From Amycolatopsis rubida (GTDB lineage Bacteria; Actinomycetota; Actinomycetes; Mycobacteriales; Pseudonocardiaceae): 64,000 nt of DNA. Location: positions 62,001 to 126,000 of the forward strand of contig NZ_FOWC01000013.1 in NCBI RefSeq assembly GCF_900115345.1, in the 5' to 3' direction. Within the stretch, counting starts at the first letter, position 1. Each line of letters opens with the position of its first letter. Made by a program: the position numbers and the translations under genes. The notes under the pieces were generated by a model. The model was given only the letters and a program-made list of their open reading frames with translations, made no database searches and was not told the origin of the DNA. Shown here in pieces: positions 8,216 through 16,951 of the stretch.

Positions 8216-10783
8216 TCAGGCCTGACTGTCAAAGTCCCGAGCAGCCAACGCCCGGACAATCCCCGCCCGCCCCTCAGAGACCAGCCGCCGCAACGCGGCC
8301 GGGTGATCCCCTTCGAGCCATTCATCCGAAGCATTCACCGTCGCAGGCTCAACCGCCCACGACGGATACAACCCGATCGCCGTAGGCTGCGCCCGCTCAC
8401 TGGACCGCCGGGCCCAAACATCGTCGATAACCTCGAAGTACCGCTCGATGTACTCCCCGAGCAAATGCTTCTGCCCCGGATGCGAGAACCCAGAAATCAA
8501 CGCATCACTGACGGCATTCGGGATCTCGTCATCGTAAATAGCCCGCTGCCAGGTATCAGCCTTGGCCTCAGCAGTCGGCTGCAGTGCGCGCGAACGCTCC
8601 GCGTGACGCCGCCCGGCAGCAGTGTCGTCGCGCTGCTGTTCGGCATTGATCTCAGACTCGCCGGCCTTGCCGTGTGCCACCAACGCCTGCAGCAATCGCC
8701 AGCGCAGATCGGTGTCGACGGTCAGCCCCGGCAACGGCGCGGACCCGTCCAGCCACCCAGCGATCTCCGCCAGAATCTCCTCGCTCAGCACGCCACCGGC
8801 CAGCGAGTTCACAAACGCCAGCTGGTGGTCCGACCCGGCCTCCGCGGTCCGGGCCAGCTCCAGCAACCGCCCGCTCAACGCAGGCCACCCCTCCGCAGCG
8901 GCCCACTTCTGGTCCGCATAAGAGTTGAGCGCAGTCTGCGCCTGCAGCAGCAACCGCTGTACCACGCCGACCTCGCTCTCGGCGTGAATCCCGCGCGCCA
9001 CCAGCGTCACGAAGTCGCGAGCCTTCAGTTCGGCCTCGCGCGTCATCTCCCAGGCCGCCGACCAGCACAGCGTGCGCGGCAGCGATTCGGTGATGTCGCC
9101 GATCCGGTCGATCAGCGTGGTCAGCGACGCCGGGTCCAGCCGCATCCGGCAGTAGGTCAGGTCGTCGTCGTTGACCAGCACGAGCTTGCCCGCGGCCTGG
9201 CCGGCCAGGTCCGGGACCTCGGTGCGCTCGCCGGTGACGTCCAGTTCGACGCGGCGGGTGCGGACGATCTTGCCGTCGCCGTCCTCGTTGTACACGCCGA
9301 CCGCGACGCGGTGCGTGCGCAGTTCGCCGGCACCCGGCTTCGCGCCGGTCTGCACGACGGCGAACGACGCGAAGGTGCCGTCGGCGGCGATCTCGTAGCG
9401 CGGGCTGAGCGAGTTGAGGCCAGTGGTCTCCAGCCATTCCGCGCTCCACCACGACAGGTCGCGGCCGGAGGCCTCTTCCAGCGCCGCCAGCAGGTCGGCC
9501 AGCGTGGCGTTGCCCCACGCGTGCTTGCCGAAGTACACCTTCAGGCCGTCGAGGAAGTGCTCGATGCCCACGTAGGACACCAGCTGCTTCAGCACGCTCG
9601 CGCCCTTGGCGTAGGTGATGCCGTCGAAGTTGACCTCGACCGCGTGCAGGTCGACGATGTCGGCCGCGATCGGGTGCGTCGAGGGCAGCTGGTCCTGCCG
9701 GTAGGCCCAGGACTTCTCGATGTTCGCGAAGCTGGTCCAGGCGTTCTTGTACTCGGTCGCCTCGGCCTGGGCGAACACGCTCGCGAAGGTCGCGAACGAC
9801 TCGTTCAGCCACAGGTCGTCCCACCAGCGCATGGTGACCAGGTCGCCGAACCACATGTGCGCCATCTCGTGCAGCAGCGTCTCGGCGCGCCGCTCGTAGG
9901 CGTAGCGGGTGACGCGGCTGCGGAAGACGTAGTCCTCAAGGAAGGTGACCGCGCCGGCGTTCTCCATCGCGCCCGCGTTGAACTCCGGCACGAACAGCTG
10001 GTCGTACTTGGAGAACGGGTACGGGGTGCCGAACTTCTCGTGGTAGAAGGCGAAACCCTGCTTGGTTTCGACGAACAGCCGCTCCGCGTCCATGTGCTCG
10101 GCGAGCGACGCGCGGCAGTAGATGCCGAGCGGGATGGTGCGGTGCTTGTCGCGGAACTCGTCGGTCCATTCCGCGTACGGGCCCGCGACGAGCGCCACCA
10201 GGTAGGTGGAGATGCGCTCGGATTCGGCGAACTGCGTGCGGCGCGCGCCGTCCTCGGTGTCCTCGGCGCTTTCGACGAGCGCGTTGGAAACGACCTTCCA
10301 ATCGCGCGGGGCGTGCACCGCGAGCCGGTAGACGGACTTGAGGTCCGGCTGGTCGAAGCAGGCGAACATGCGTTTTGCGTCAGCGGTTTCGAACTGCGTG
10401 TAGAGGTACACGCCGTCGTCGACCGGGTCGACGAACCGGTGCAGGCCCTCGCCGGTGTTCATGTAGCGGCAGTCCGCGGTGACGACGAGTTCGTTCTCCG
10501 CGGCAAGGCCGGGCAGCGCGATGCCCTTTTCCTCGACGTAGCCGCTGACGTCGAGCTCAGTGCCGTTCAGCACGGCGGAGCGGACGCCTTCGGCGACGAG
10601 GTCGATCCACGACGCTTCGCCGGGACGGCTGCTGGAGAACCGCACCGTGGCGGTGGAGCGGAACGTCTTCTCCCCGGGACGGCCGCTGCCGTCGGTCAGG
10701 TCCAGCTCGATGTCGTAGGACGACACGTCCAGCAGGCCGGAGCGCTGCTTGGCTTCGTCACGCGTCAGGTTGGGGGCGGGCAC
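8216..10783 (-). CDS. pepN: Aminopeptidase N (M1 family zinc metallopeptidase)
   Basis: Cytoplasmic peptidase that removes N-terminal residues. The 855-aa length fits actinobacterial PepN. The exopeptidase motif GAMEN is present, followed by the zinc site HEMAH with the third ligand Glu in NESFAT, and a long helical C-terminal ERAP1-like domain. I chose the second GTG at 10783, which has AGAGGTG just upstream; an in-frame GTG at 10789 is equally close. Gene order matches Rv2467 (pepN) in M. tuberculosis. It is divergent from the DsbA-like gene, with about 175 bp between them. Confidence 0.95.
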   Translation of the reverse strand: MPAPNLTRDEAKQRSGLLDVSSYDIELDLTDGSGRPGEKTFRSTATVRFSSSRPGEASWIDLVAEGVRSAVLNGTELDVSGYVEEKGIALPGLAAENELVVTADCRYMNTGEGLHRFVDPVDDGVYLYTQFETADAKRMFACFDQPDLKSVYRLAVHAPRDWKVVSNALVESAEDTEDGARRTQFAESERISTYLVALVAGPYAEWTDEFRDKHRTIPLGIYCRASLAEHMDAERLFVETKQGFAFYHEKFGTPYPFSKYDQLFVPEFNAGAMENAGAVTFLEDYVFRSRVTRYAYERRAETLLHEMAHMWFGDLVTMRWWDDLWLNESFATFASVFAQAEATEYKNAWTSFANIEKSWAYRQDQLPSTHPIAADIVDLHAVEVNFDGITYAKGASVLKQLVSYVGIEHFLDGLKVYFGKHAWGNATLADLLAALEEASGRDLSWWSAEWLETTGLNSLSPRYEIAADGTFASFAVVQTGAKPGAGELRTHRVAVGVYNEDGDGKIVRTRRVELDVTGERTEVPDLAGQAAGKLVLVNDDDLTYCRMRLDPASLTTLIDRIGDITESLPRTLCWSAAWEMTREAELKARDFVTLVARGIHAESEVGVVQRLLLQAQTALNSYADQKWAAAEGWPALSGRLLELARTAEAGSDHQLAFVNSLAGGVLSEEILAEIAGWLDGSAPLPGLTVDTDLRWRLLQALVAHGKAGESEINAEQQRDDTAAGRRHAERSRALQPTAEAKADTWQRAIYDDEIPNAVSDALISGFSHPGQKHLLGEYIERYFEVIDDVWARRSSERAQPTAIGLYPSWAVEPATVNASDEWLEGDHPAALRRLVSEGRAGIVRALAARDFDSQA

Positions 10784-10959
10784 GGGCACCTCTGGTCTTC
10801 GGATCCGGTGGGCACGACGTTCAGCATCCAATCATGACGCGCCCGGAAGGGGCGACCAGGGAACAATGCGGAGGGGCCGCCGCGTTGCCTCGCAGTGCGG
10901 GGGTTCGCCCCGCCCTCGGCGCGCGCCGGGGAGCAGCCTCGCCGAGGAGCCCGTGAAAA

Positions 10960-11580
10960 ATGACTGACTCGTCCCAGCCCACCACGGTGGACTTCTACTT
11001 CGACCCGATCTGCCCGTTCGCGTGGATCTCGTCGCGGTGGATCCTGGAAGTCGAGAAGCACCGCGAGCTGGACCTGACCTTCCGGGTGATGAGCCTTTCG
11101 GTGCTGAACGAAGGCCGCGAAGACCTGCCCGAGCGGTACCAGGAGCTGCTGAGCGAGGGCTGGGCTCCGGTCCGCGTCGCGACCGCGCTGGCGCAGACCC
11201 GGGGCCAGGAAGCCGTGCGCGACTTCTACACCGAGTTCGGCACTCGCTACCACAACCAGCACAACGAGGACCGCAAGCTCGTCATCAAGGAGGCGCTGGC
11301 CGCGATCGGCGCCCCGGCCGAACTCGCCGAGGCGGGCGAATCGACCGAGTACGACGAGGCGCTGCGCAAGAGCCACCACGAGGGCATGGACCCGGTCGGC
11401 ATGGACGTCGGCACGCCGACCATCCACGTCAACGGGAGCGCGTTCTTCGGCCCGGTGCTGTCGTCGATCCCGCGGGGCGAGGACGCGCTGAAGGTGTTCG
11501 ACGGCGCGGTCGCGCTGGCCAGCTACCCGGACTTCTTCGAGCTGAAGCGCACCCGGACCGGCGAGCTGAACTTCGACTGA
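10960..11580 (+). CDS. DsbA-family protein, Rv2466c-like, with altered CPxx motif
   Basis: A 206-aa thioredoxin-fold protein with an inserted helical domain. It matches the mycothiol-dependent reductase/nitroreductase Rv2466c along its length (RWILEV, RKSHHEGMD-like KSHHEGMDPVG, VGTPTIHVNG with the cis-Pro loop, FFELKRTRT). Rv2466c uses a CPWC active site; here the motif is CPFA (residues 18-21 approximately), so the resolving Cys is missing. The nucleophilic Cys is kept, which allows a monothiol, mycothiol-dependent mechanism. The start ATG at 10960 follows GAGGAG. Context is identical to the mycobacterial locus, next to pepN. Confidence 0.88.
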   Translation: MTDSSQPTTVDFYFDPICPFAWISSRWILEVEKHRELDLTFRVMSLSVLNEGREDLPERYQELLSEGWAPVRVATALAQTRGQEAVRDFYTEFGTRYHNQHNEDRKLVIKEALAAIGAPAELAEAGESTEYDEALRKSHHEGMDPVGMDVGTPTIHVNGSAFFGPVLSSIPRGEDALKVFDGAVALASYPDFFELKRTRTGELNFD

Positions 11581-11590
11581 CCCGTCGTGG

Positions 11591-11622
11591 GTGTTTATGC
11601 CGGTTCTAACCGGCATAAACAC
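11591..11622. terminator. Bidirectional hairpin between convergent genes
   Basis: A perfect 15-bp stem, GTGTTTATGCCGGTT (11591-11605) with its complement at 11608-11622. It lies between the DsbA-like gene and the convergent metallo-hydrolase gene, and its right arm touches the latter's stop codon at 11623. Confidence 0.85.
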
Positions 11623-12414
11623 TCACGAGAACCCCAGTGCCGCCCTGGTGACTTCTTCCGGATACGGCGAGCTGCGCAACGCCTCCTCACGCGACGCCCC
11701 GCGCGCCTTCAGCTCATGCAGGCGCAGCAGCCCACCCCGATGTGTCCGCACGAACGCCGCATCCACCGGGTCGCCGTGCCCGGGCACCACGACGCGCGGT
11801 TCGAGCGCGAGCAGCGCGTCCATCGCCGCGGCCCACGCGTCGAGCTGGTCGTCCGGGCCGAATGAGTACGCGGTGAAGCCGTGCGGGCCGTGCTCCACGA
11901 CGTCGCCCGCGAAGACGACTTCGGCGTCCGGCACGTGCACCAGAAGGTCGTGGTCGGTGTGCGCGGGGCCCGGGTGCACGAGGGTGACGGTGCGGCCGCC
12001 GAGGTCGAGTTCGGCGCGGTCCTCGACCAGCCGGTCCGGCGGCATGAGCCCGGTGCGCTCGATGGCGCCGGCGATGTCGGGCTTGCCCTCTTCGCGGTAA
12101 TGGGCGGCCCAGGTTTGTTTGTCCGCTTCGCCGTTCTTCAGCATCGCGCGCAGGCAGCCGGGGTGGGCCCAGACGTCGCACGGCAGGAACGGCGTGGTGC
12201 CGAAGGCGTGGTCGAAATGCGCGTGCGTGTAGACGACCGACCACGGCAGCTCGGTCAGCTCGCGGACCGCGGCGGCGAATTCGGCGCCCTGGTCGACGTC
12301 GCCGCGAGTGTCGATCACCAGGCATTGCTCCTGGCCGAGCACCAAGCCGGTGGTGAGGTCCAGCTCGTCGTACCGGCGGGCGAAAACCCGGTCGGCCACC
12401 TCGGTCCAGCTCAT
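11623..12414 (-). CDS. MBL-fold metallo-hydrolase
   Basis: A 263-aa metallo-beta-lactamase-fold hydrolase. The zinc motif THAHFDH is at about residue 80, with further ligands in HTDHDLLV, AGDVVEHG and VVPGHGDPVD. The substrate cannot be told. The ATG overlaps the TGA of the upstream ComB-like gene (ATGA), so the two form a coupled operon that is absent from the mycobacterial version of this locus as I remember it. Confidence 0.85.
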   Translation of the reverse strand: MSWTEVADRVFARRYDELDLTTGLVLGQEQCLVIDTRGDVDQGAEFAAAVRELTELPWSVVYTHAHFDHAFGTTPFLPCDVWAHPGCLRAMLKNGEADKQTWAAHYREEGKPDIAGAIERTGLMPPDRLVEDRAELDLGGRTVTLVHPGPAHTDHDLLVHVPDAEVVFAGDVVEHGPHGFTAYSFGPDDQLDAWAAAMDALLALEPRVVVPGHGDPVDAAFVRTHRGGLLRLHELKARGASREEALRSSPYPEEVTRAALGFS

Positions 12415-13148
12415 GGCCCCTCCAGAATTCCGCGTGACAGCCTCGCCACGCTATCGCTGACGTCGTGCTGCGCGGCGAGAATTACGTCGGTTCCGTGGCC
12501 GGTCGCGGCGAGTTCCCGGCCGGAGGTGCAGCCGCGCAGCGCGGCCGGTACGTCGGTGGCCGCGCAGGCAGCCGCCGAGAGCGCGGCTTCGGCGGACCGC
12601 GAGCCGGTCAGCGCACTGACGATCGCGCCCGCGCCGAGCTGGTCCTCGACGCACGGCCGCAGCGGACCGGATTCCGCGCCTTCTCCGAACATGTCCACAC
12701 CCCAGCGTTCCCCGGCGGGAATGACGCCGATCGGCTGCCCGGCGGCGATTTCTTCGGCTTTCGCCGCGGTCGCCGACGCATTCCGCAGGCAACCGGCCAA
12801 TACGTGCGCGCCGGTTTTCGCCGCGGCCGCGCAGAGCGTCGCACCATTGGGGGAGGGGAGAGCGAGCAGAGTGCCGGACGGGATCTCCGTCACAGAAGAC
12901 GGCCGGAGCGTCCATTCCCCTTCGCCCGCGACCACTGCGCCCGCTCCGCGCGCCTCGGCGATCCCGCGTTCGTCGCGCCATCGCACCGGCAGCACGCGGC
13001 CGCCGCGGCTGACGACGAGATCCGTTGTGGTGCTGAAAGAAAGCACGTCCACGATGATCAGCACGGCGCATTCCCGGCCGAGGATTCCGACGCCTTCGGC
13101 GCCCCATTCGAGTCGCACGTCCGCGCCGTGCTGCGCTGCGATGTCCAC
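12411..13148 (-). CDS. 2-phosphosulfolactate phosphatase family protein (ComB-like)
   Basis: A 245-aa protein with the ComB landmarks: AVLIIVDVLSFSTT near residue 30, LPSPNGATLC near residue 96, IPAGERWG near residue 140 and EDQLGAGAI near residue 167. ComB dephosphorylates 2-phosphosulfolactate in coenzyme M synthesis in methanogens; bacteria without CoM also carry homologues whose role is unclear. It is transcribed before the MBL hydrolase and overlaps it. The start ATG at 13148 leaves about 44 bp to the divergent rpiB gene. Confidence 0.82.
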   Translation of the reverse strand: MDIAAQHGADVRLEWGAEGVGILGRECAVLIIVDVLSFSTTTDLVVSRGGRVLPVRWRDERGIAEARGAGAVVAGEGEWTLRPSSVTEIPSGTLLALPSPNGATLCAAAAKTGAHVLAGCLRNASATAAKAEEIAAGQPIGVIPAGERWGVDMFGEGAESGPLRPCVEDQLGAGAIVSALTGSRSAEAALSAAACAATDVPAALRGCTSGRELAATGHGTDVILAAQHDVSDSVARLSRGILEGP

Positions 13149-13192
13149 CCCCGGAGCATGCCGGGTCGGCGGCGAGATGGCACACTCCCGCT

Positions 13193-13666
13193 GTGCGCGT
13201 CTACTTGGGATCCGACCATGCCGGTTTCGAGCTGAAGAACCACCTTGTCCGCCACCTCGGCGAACAGGGGCACGAGGTGACCGACATCGGCCCGTTCGTC
13301 TACGACGCGGCCGACGACTACCCGGCGTTCTGCGTCGAAACCGCGCGTCGCGTGGCCGCCGACGAGGGCAGCCTCGGGATCGTCATCGGCGGGTCCGGCA
13401 ACGGCGAGCAGATCGCCGCCAACAAGGTGCCGGGCATCCGCGCCGGGCTCGGCTGGAGCGTCGAAACCGCGCAGCTGACCCGGCAGCACAACCACGCCCA
13501 GGTGCTGGGCGTCGGTGCCCGCATGCACTCGGAGGAGCAGGCGACCGAGATCGTCGACGCGTTCCTGGCCACGCCGGTCGACCCGGACGAACGCCACGCG
13601 CGGCGCGTGCGCCAGCTGCTCGACTACGAGCGCACCGGCACCCCGCCCGCCCTGCCGGAGGCCTGA
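13193..13666 (+). CDS. rpiB: Ribose-5-phosphate isomerase B
   Basis: Interconverts ribose 5-phosphate and ribulose 5-phosphate in the pentose phosphate pathway. The 157-aa product has SDHAGFELK, the phosphate/anion loop IGGSGNGEQIAANKVPGIRA and a C-terminal helical extension typical of actinobacteria. As in M. tuberculosis RpiB, Glu within GSGNGEQ takes the place of the Cys used as the catalytic base in E. coli. The GTG start at 13193 gives the standard RVYLGSDHAG beginning. Its TGA overlaps the ATG of the next gene. Confidence 0.95.
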   Translation: MRVYLGSDHAGFELKNHLVRHLGEQGHEVTDIGPFVYDAADDYPAFCVETARRVAADEGSLGIVIGGSGNGEQIAANKVPGIRAGLGWSVETAQLTRQHNHAQVLGVGARMHSEEQATEIVDAFLATPVDPDERHARRVRQLLDYERTGTPPALPEA

Positions 13667-14475
13667 TGCCCGAGGGGCACACGCTCCATCGGCTGGCCCG
13701 TCTCCACCAACGCCGGTACGCCGGCGGACCGGTCGGGCTCAGCAGCCCGCAGGGCCGGTTCGCCGCGGAGGCGGAGAAACTCGACGGGCAGGTGCTCGTT
13801 TCCGCTGAGGCGTACGGGAAGCACCTGTTCCACAACTACGGTCCGGCGGGGACAGTCCATGTCCACTTAGGTCTGTACGGCACGTTCGGCGAGGCGGAGC
13901 TGCCGGAGACCGAGCCGGTCGGCCAGGTGCGGATGCGGCTCGTCGGCCGCACCCACTGGACTGATCTGCGCGGCCCGACCCGGTGCGAACTGCTGGATCC
14001 GACGCAGGTCGACGCGATCAAGGCCCGCCTCGGTCCGGACCCGCTGCGCCGCGACGCGAAGCCGGACCGGGCGTGGGAGCGGATTTCGCGCTCTCGCACG
14101 ACGATCGCCGCGTTGCTGATGGATCAGGCTGTGCTGGCCGGAGTCGGGAACGTCTATCGCGCGGAAGTGCTGTTCCGGCACGGGATTTCGCCGATGATTC
14201 CGGGGCGTTCGCTCGATCGGGCGCTGTGGGCGGACCTGTGGGCGGACCTGGTGACGCTGATGCGCGCCGGGGTCCGGGCCGGGCGGATCGACACGGTCGC
14301 GCCCGAGCATCTGCCCGCGGCGATGGGGCGGGCTCCCCGGGAGGATCGGCACGGGGGCGAGGTTTACGTCTACCGGCGGGCCGGGATGCCGTGTTTGGTG
14401 TGCGGGACGCCGGTGGCGCAGAAGGAATTGGCCGCGCGGAATCTTTATTGGTGCCCTACCTGCCAGCCTGCTTGA
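13666..14475 (+). CDS. nei2: Fpg/Nei family DNA glycosylase (Nei2-like)
   Basis: A base-excision repair glycosylase/AP lyase, 269 aa. After Met removal the N-terminal Pro and Glu of MPEGHTL are the catalytic residues. The H2TH region (LLMDQAVLAGVGNVYRAEVL) and a C-terminal zinc finger (CLVCGT and CPTCQ) are present. The start overlaps the rpiB stop (TGATG), so the pair is coupled as in Rv2465c-Rv2464c. The N-terminal MPEGHTLHR form is that of the Nei subfamily rather than Fpg (MPELPE). Confidence 0.92.
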   Translation: MPEGHTLHRLARLHQRRYAGGPVGLSSPQGRFAAEAEKLDGQVLVSAEAYGKHLFHNYGPAGTVHVHLGLYGTFGEAELPETEPVGQVRMRLVGRTHWTDLRGPTRCELLDPTQVDAIKARLGPDPLRRDAKPDRAWERISRSRTTIAALLMDQAVLAGVGNVYRAEVLFRHGISPMIPGRSLDRALWADLWADLVTLMRAGVRAGRIDTVAPEHLPAAMGRAPREDRHGGEVYVYRRAGMPCLVCGTPVAQKELAARNLYWCPTCQPA

Positions 14476-14537
14476 GCACGGCGGAGCTGGCCTCGCGCGC
14501 TTGAGCCGGGTTCGCCGAGGGCGGGTCGCCGCGCCCC

Positions 14538-14612
14538 AACGTGGCATCGGGTGCATCGCACGCACCCAATGCCACATCGGTTGCGCTGCACGCACCCAAT
14601 GCCGCATCGGGG
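14538..14612. repeat. Intergenic hairpin family B, two tandem units
   Basis: GTGGCATCGGGTGCAT is followed by ACGCACCCAATGCCACAT, then GTTGCGCTGCACGCACCCAATGCC repeats the second half. It shares its words with 7944-7985. It is about 60 bp after the glycosylase stop and may help end its transcript. Confidence 0.65.
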
Positions 14613-14693
14613 TTTTCTCAGCAGCGGGCGAAGTGGCGAGCGTGCGCGACGTTGTCCCTGGTCGATGGGCCCGGTCCACCCAGTGCGGACGTT

Positions 14694-14742
14694 CGTGAGG
14701 GCCACCCTCATGGACTCTGATTCCCTCAGGGTTTCCCTCACG
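14694..14742. repeat. Intergenic palindrome family A, copy 4
   Basis: CGTGAGGGCCACCCTCATG, a central GACTCTGATTCCCTCAGGG and the closing TTTCCCTCACG nearly duplicate the copy at 7790-7836, 7 kb away. It lies in the 645-bp gap 14476-15120, which I consider non-coding. Confidence 0.75.
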
Positions 14743-14870
14743 GACCTCAGCGGGGGAGCGGAGAGAGTCCTGCGGCCGCGCACGAAACCTCATTGGGTCG
14801 CTCAGTAGCTTTCGTCCGGGGCACCGCGGCGATGCGCAGCACTGGCTGGGCCCGCGATGAGCCCCGCAGA

Positions 14871-14926
14871 AGTCCGTGAAGGGCTCTTTGAAGGAACCTA
14901 ATTCCCTCAAGAGCCCTCCACGGACT
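14871..14926. repeat. Intergenic palindrome family A, copy 5
   Basis: AGTCCGTGAAGGGCTCTTTG pairs with CAAGAGCCCTCCACGGACT around a loop with GAACCTAATTCC. It is the long-arm, A-rich version of the family. Confidence 0.75.
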
Positions 14927-15120
14927 TCCACAGCGCCGGACCGGGCCCGGCGGTTGGAAGGGCCCCGCACGCCGTCGGCACTGCGGCCCTCACGGGCGAA
15001 GGTCCGGTCGAGAGCACATCCGTCCGGTCTAGTACGCGGCAGCCGAGGCTCGTCCGCGAGAGGGCAGGACGAAGGCCCCGCGGCAAGCCTGCCACGGGGC
15101 CTTCACCGGGGGGTCGCCGG

Positions 15121-15933
15121 TCAGAAGTCGAAGCCGCCGCCGTCGAACCCTCCGCCATCGAAGCCTCCGCCGTCGAAACCGCCGCCGAAGTCCTGGCTTC
15201 CGTCGAACCCGCCGCCGTCAAAGCCTCCGCCGTCGAAGCCGCCGTCCGCTCCGTCCATGCCGCCGGTGTCCAAGGCGTCCGCCTGGCCCGCGTCGTAGCC
15301 GGATTCCCAGGCCGAGGCGCTGGCGATGCCGCCCATGCCGGAGAACATGGCGCTGAACAGGAACATCGAGCCGAGGCCCCACGCGCCCGCCACGAGCGCG
15401 GGCTTCCACCACGGCTCGCTGTACCAGCCTTGCGGCACCGGGCGTCCCGCGACGCGGCCGCCGGGGTAGTAGTACGGCGTGTCCTGGCCGGGGTCGGGCG
15501 AGGCGGCGTAGCGCTGGCCTTCGACGTCCACCTCGCGGTGTTCGGTGACCTTGCCCGCGCGTTCGCGTTCGGCCTCGTCCGGCAGTGCCGGGCCGGGGTC
15601 CATGCCCATCGCCACGCGCGCGGCGCGCACGTAGTACAGGCCCTCGACGGCGGTTTCCTTCACCAGCCGGGCCTGTTCGACCGTCTTGGCCTGCTCCAGC
15701 TGCGAACCGGCGGCGTTGTAGCGCTCGCTCGCGTCGGCCATCGCCTGCTGGGAGGCGGTGTCCGTGCCGGTGATGCTGAGGACCTGGCCGCCGAGGCGTT
15801 CGACGAGGCGGCGCGCGTCGGCCTTCGCGTCGTCGAGCTGGCTCTGCCTGGTCGCGGCCTGCTTCCTGGACAGGTACAACCCGCCTCCGACGATGACGAC
15901 GACCAGCACGATCAGGAGGATCGCGGTGCCCAT
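15121..15933 (-). CDS. Membrane protein with C-terminal DGGGF repeats
   Basis: A 270-aa hypothetical protein. It has an N-terminal membrane anchor (residues 3-22, AILLIVLVVVIVGGGLYL), a helical segment with VERLGGQVLSI and AAGSQLEQAKTVEQARLVKE, a second hydrophobic stretch around VAGAWGLGSMFLFSAMF, then a Gly/Asp/Phe-rich tail of DGGGF units (about residues 230-270). The tail resembles low-complexity ends seen in many actinobacterial membrane proteins (DUF1542-like). It is convergent with nothing and faces the LLM gene divergently. Function unknown. Confidence 0.8.
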   Translation of the reverse strand: MGTAILLIVLVVVIVGGGLYLSRKQAATRQSQLDDAKADARRLVERLGGQVLSITGTDTASQQAMADASERYNAAGSQLEQAKTVEQARLVKETAVEGLYYVRAARVAMGMDPGPALPDEAERERAGKVTEHREVDVEGQRYAASPDPGQDTPYYYPGGRVAGRPVPQGWYSEPWWKPALVAGAWGLGSMFLFSAMFSGMGGIASASAWESGYDAGQADALDTGGMDGADGGFDGGGFDGGGFDGSQDFGGGFDGGGFDGGGFDGGGFDF

Positions 15934-16051
15934 GGGTCACTCCGTGTCTCGATCTGCGCGACGGCCGGGCAGCCGTCTCTGAAACGGACAACGCGGACTG
16001 TGCGCGGAGAGTTCCCGGCGGCGCCTCCGATCGAGCGGTGGCCGATAAAAC

Positions 16052-16065
16052 TAGAACACGTTATA
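16052..16065. promoter_or_regulatory. KstR-like operator TAGAACACGTTATA
   Basis: The 14-mer fits the published KstR consensus TnnAACnnGTTnnA exactly and is a near-palindrome. It ends 9 nt before the ATG of the F420-type oxidoreductase gene, where a bound repressor would block transcription or initiation. KstR controls cholesterol and related lipid genes in mycobacteria and rhodococci. Confidence 0.6.
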
Positions 16066-16074
16066 GTCCGCGGC

Positions 16075-16950
16075 ATGAAATTCTCCTTGTCGATCGCGAT
16101 GAGCCCGCTCGACCAGCTGACCGGGCTGGCCCGCGCCGCCGAGGAGGCCGGGTTCTCCTCGATCGTGCTGCCCGATTCGCTCTTCTATTCCGAGAAAGTG
16201 TCCGCCGACTATCCCTACACCCCCGACGGCAGCCGGTTCTGGGACGAGAACACGCCCTGGGCCGATCCGCTGGTCGCGACCGCCTCGATGGGCGCGGTGA
16301 CCGAGCGGATCCAGTTCTACACGTCGGTGCTGAAACTCGGCTCGCGCAATCCGGTGCTGCTCGCCCGGCAGGTCAACTCGGTCGCCGCGCTGACCGGCGG
16401 GCGGTTCGGCCTCGGGCTGGGGATCGGCTGGTCGCCGGAGGAATTCGAATGGTGCGGCGCGCCGTATCAGCGGCGCGGCAAACGGTTCGACGAGGCCATC
16501 GAGGTGCTGCGGCTGATCCTCAGCGGCGACATGGTCGAGTTCCACGGCGAGTTCTTCGACTTCGACAAGCTCAAGATGAGCCCGGCGCCGCCGTCGCGCG
16601 TGCCGTTCTACATCGGCGGGCACACCGACGTCGCGCTGCGCCGGGCCGCGCGCGTGGCGGACGGCTGGTCGTCCGCGATGATGACGCTCGACCAGCTGCG
16701 CGAGACCATCGGCAAGCTCAAGGACCTGCTCGCCGAGCGCGGGCGCGCCGACGACCCGTTCGAGTTCCAGGCGGTGTGCGTCGACCGGTTCGGCCTCGAC
16801 GGGTTCCGCGAACAGGCCGAGGCGGGCGTCACCGACGCGATCACCATGCCGTGGGTGTTCGAGGGGCACGGATTCGACGCGGAACTCGGCCCGAAGGTCG
16901 ATGCGATCCGCAGGTTCGGCGACGAGATCATCGCGAAAATCGAGGAGTGA
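16075..16950 (+). CDS. LLM-class F420-dependent oxidoreductase
   Basis: A 291-aa luciferase-like TIM-barrel oxidoreductase. Landmarks are the MKFSLSIAMSPLDQL start, GGRFGLGLGIGWSPEEFEWCG in the middle and VPFYIGGHTDVALRRAARVADGW, which contacts the cofactor phosphate in F420 enzymes. The substrate is unknown. The ATG at 16075 is chosen because the upstream open frame lacks the family start. It is followed 1 bp later by the NTF2-fold gene, and a KstR-like operator precedes it, so a role in steroid or lipid breakdown is a reasonable inference. Confidence 0.88.
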   Translation: MKFSLSIAMSPLDQLTGLARAAEEAGFSSIVLPDSLFYSEKVSADYPYTPDGSRFWDENTPWADPLVATASMGAVTERIQFYTSVLKLGSRNPVLLARQVNSVAALTGGRFGLGLGIGWSPEEFEWCGAPYQRRGKRFDEAIEVLRLILSGDMVEFHGEFFDFDKLKMSPAPPSRVPFYIGGHTDVALRRAARVADGWSSAMMTLDQLRETIGKLKDLLAERGRADDPFEFQAVCVDRFGLDGFREQAEAGVTDAITMPWVFEGHGFDAELGPKVDAIRRFGDEIIAKIEE

Positions 16951-16951
16951 C

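Noticed and set aside
7946..10837. Plus-strand 963-codon frame over pepN
   Set aside because: Antisense shadow of the M1 peptidase, no motifs.
14871..14926. Palindrome considered as a small RNA or riboswitch
   Set aside because: It matches the dispersed palindrome family and lacks any known riboswitch core.
15430..16074. N-terminal extension of the LLM oxidoreductase
   Set aside because: It runs antisense to the DGGGF membrane protein gene; the family start is at 16075 and an operator precedes it.
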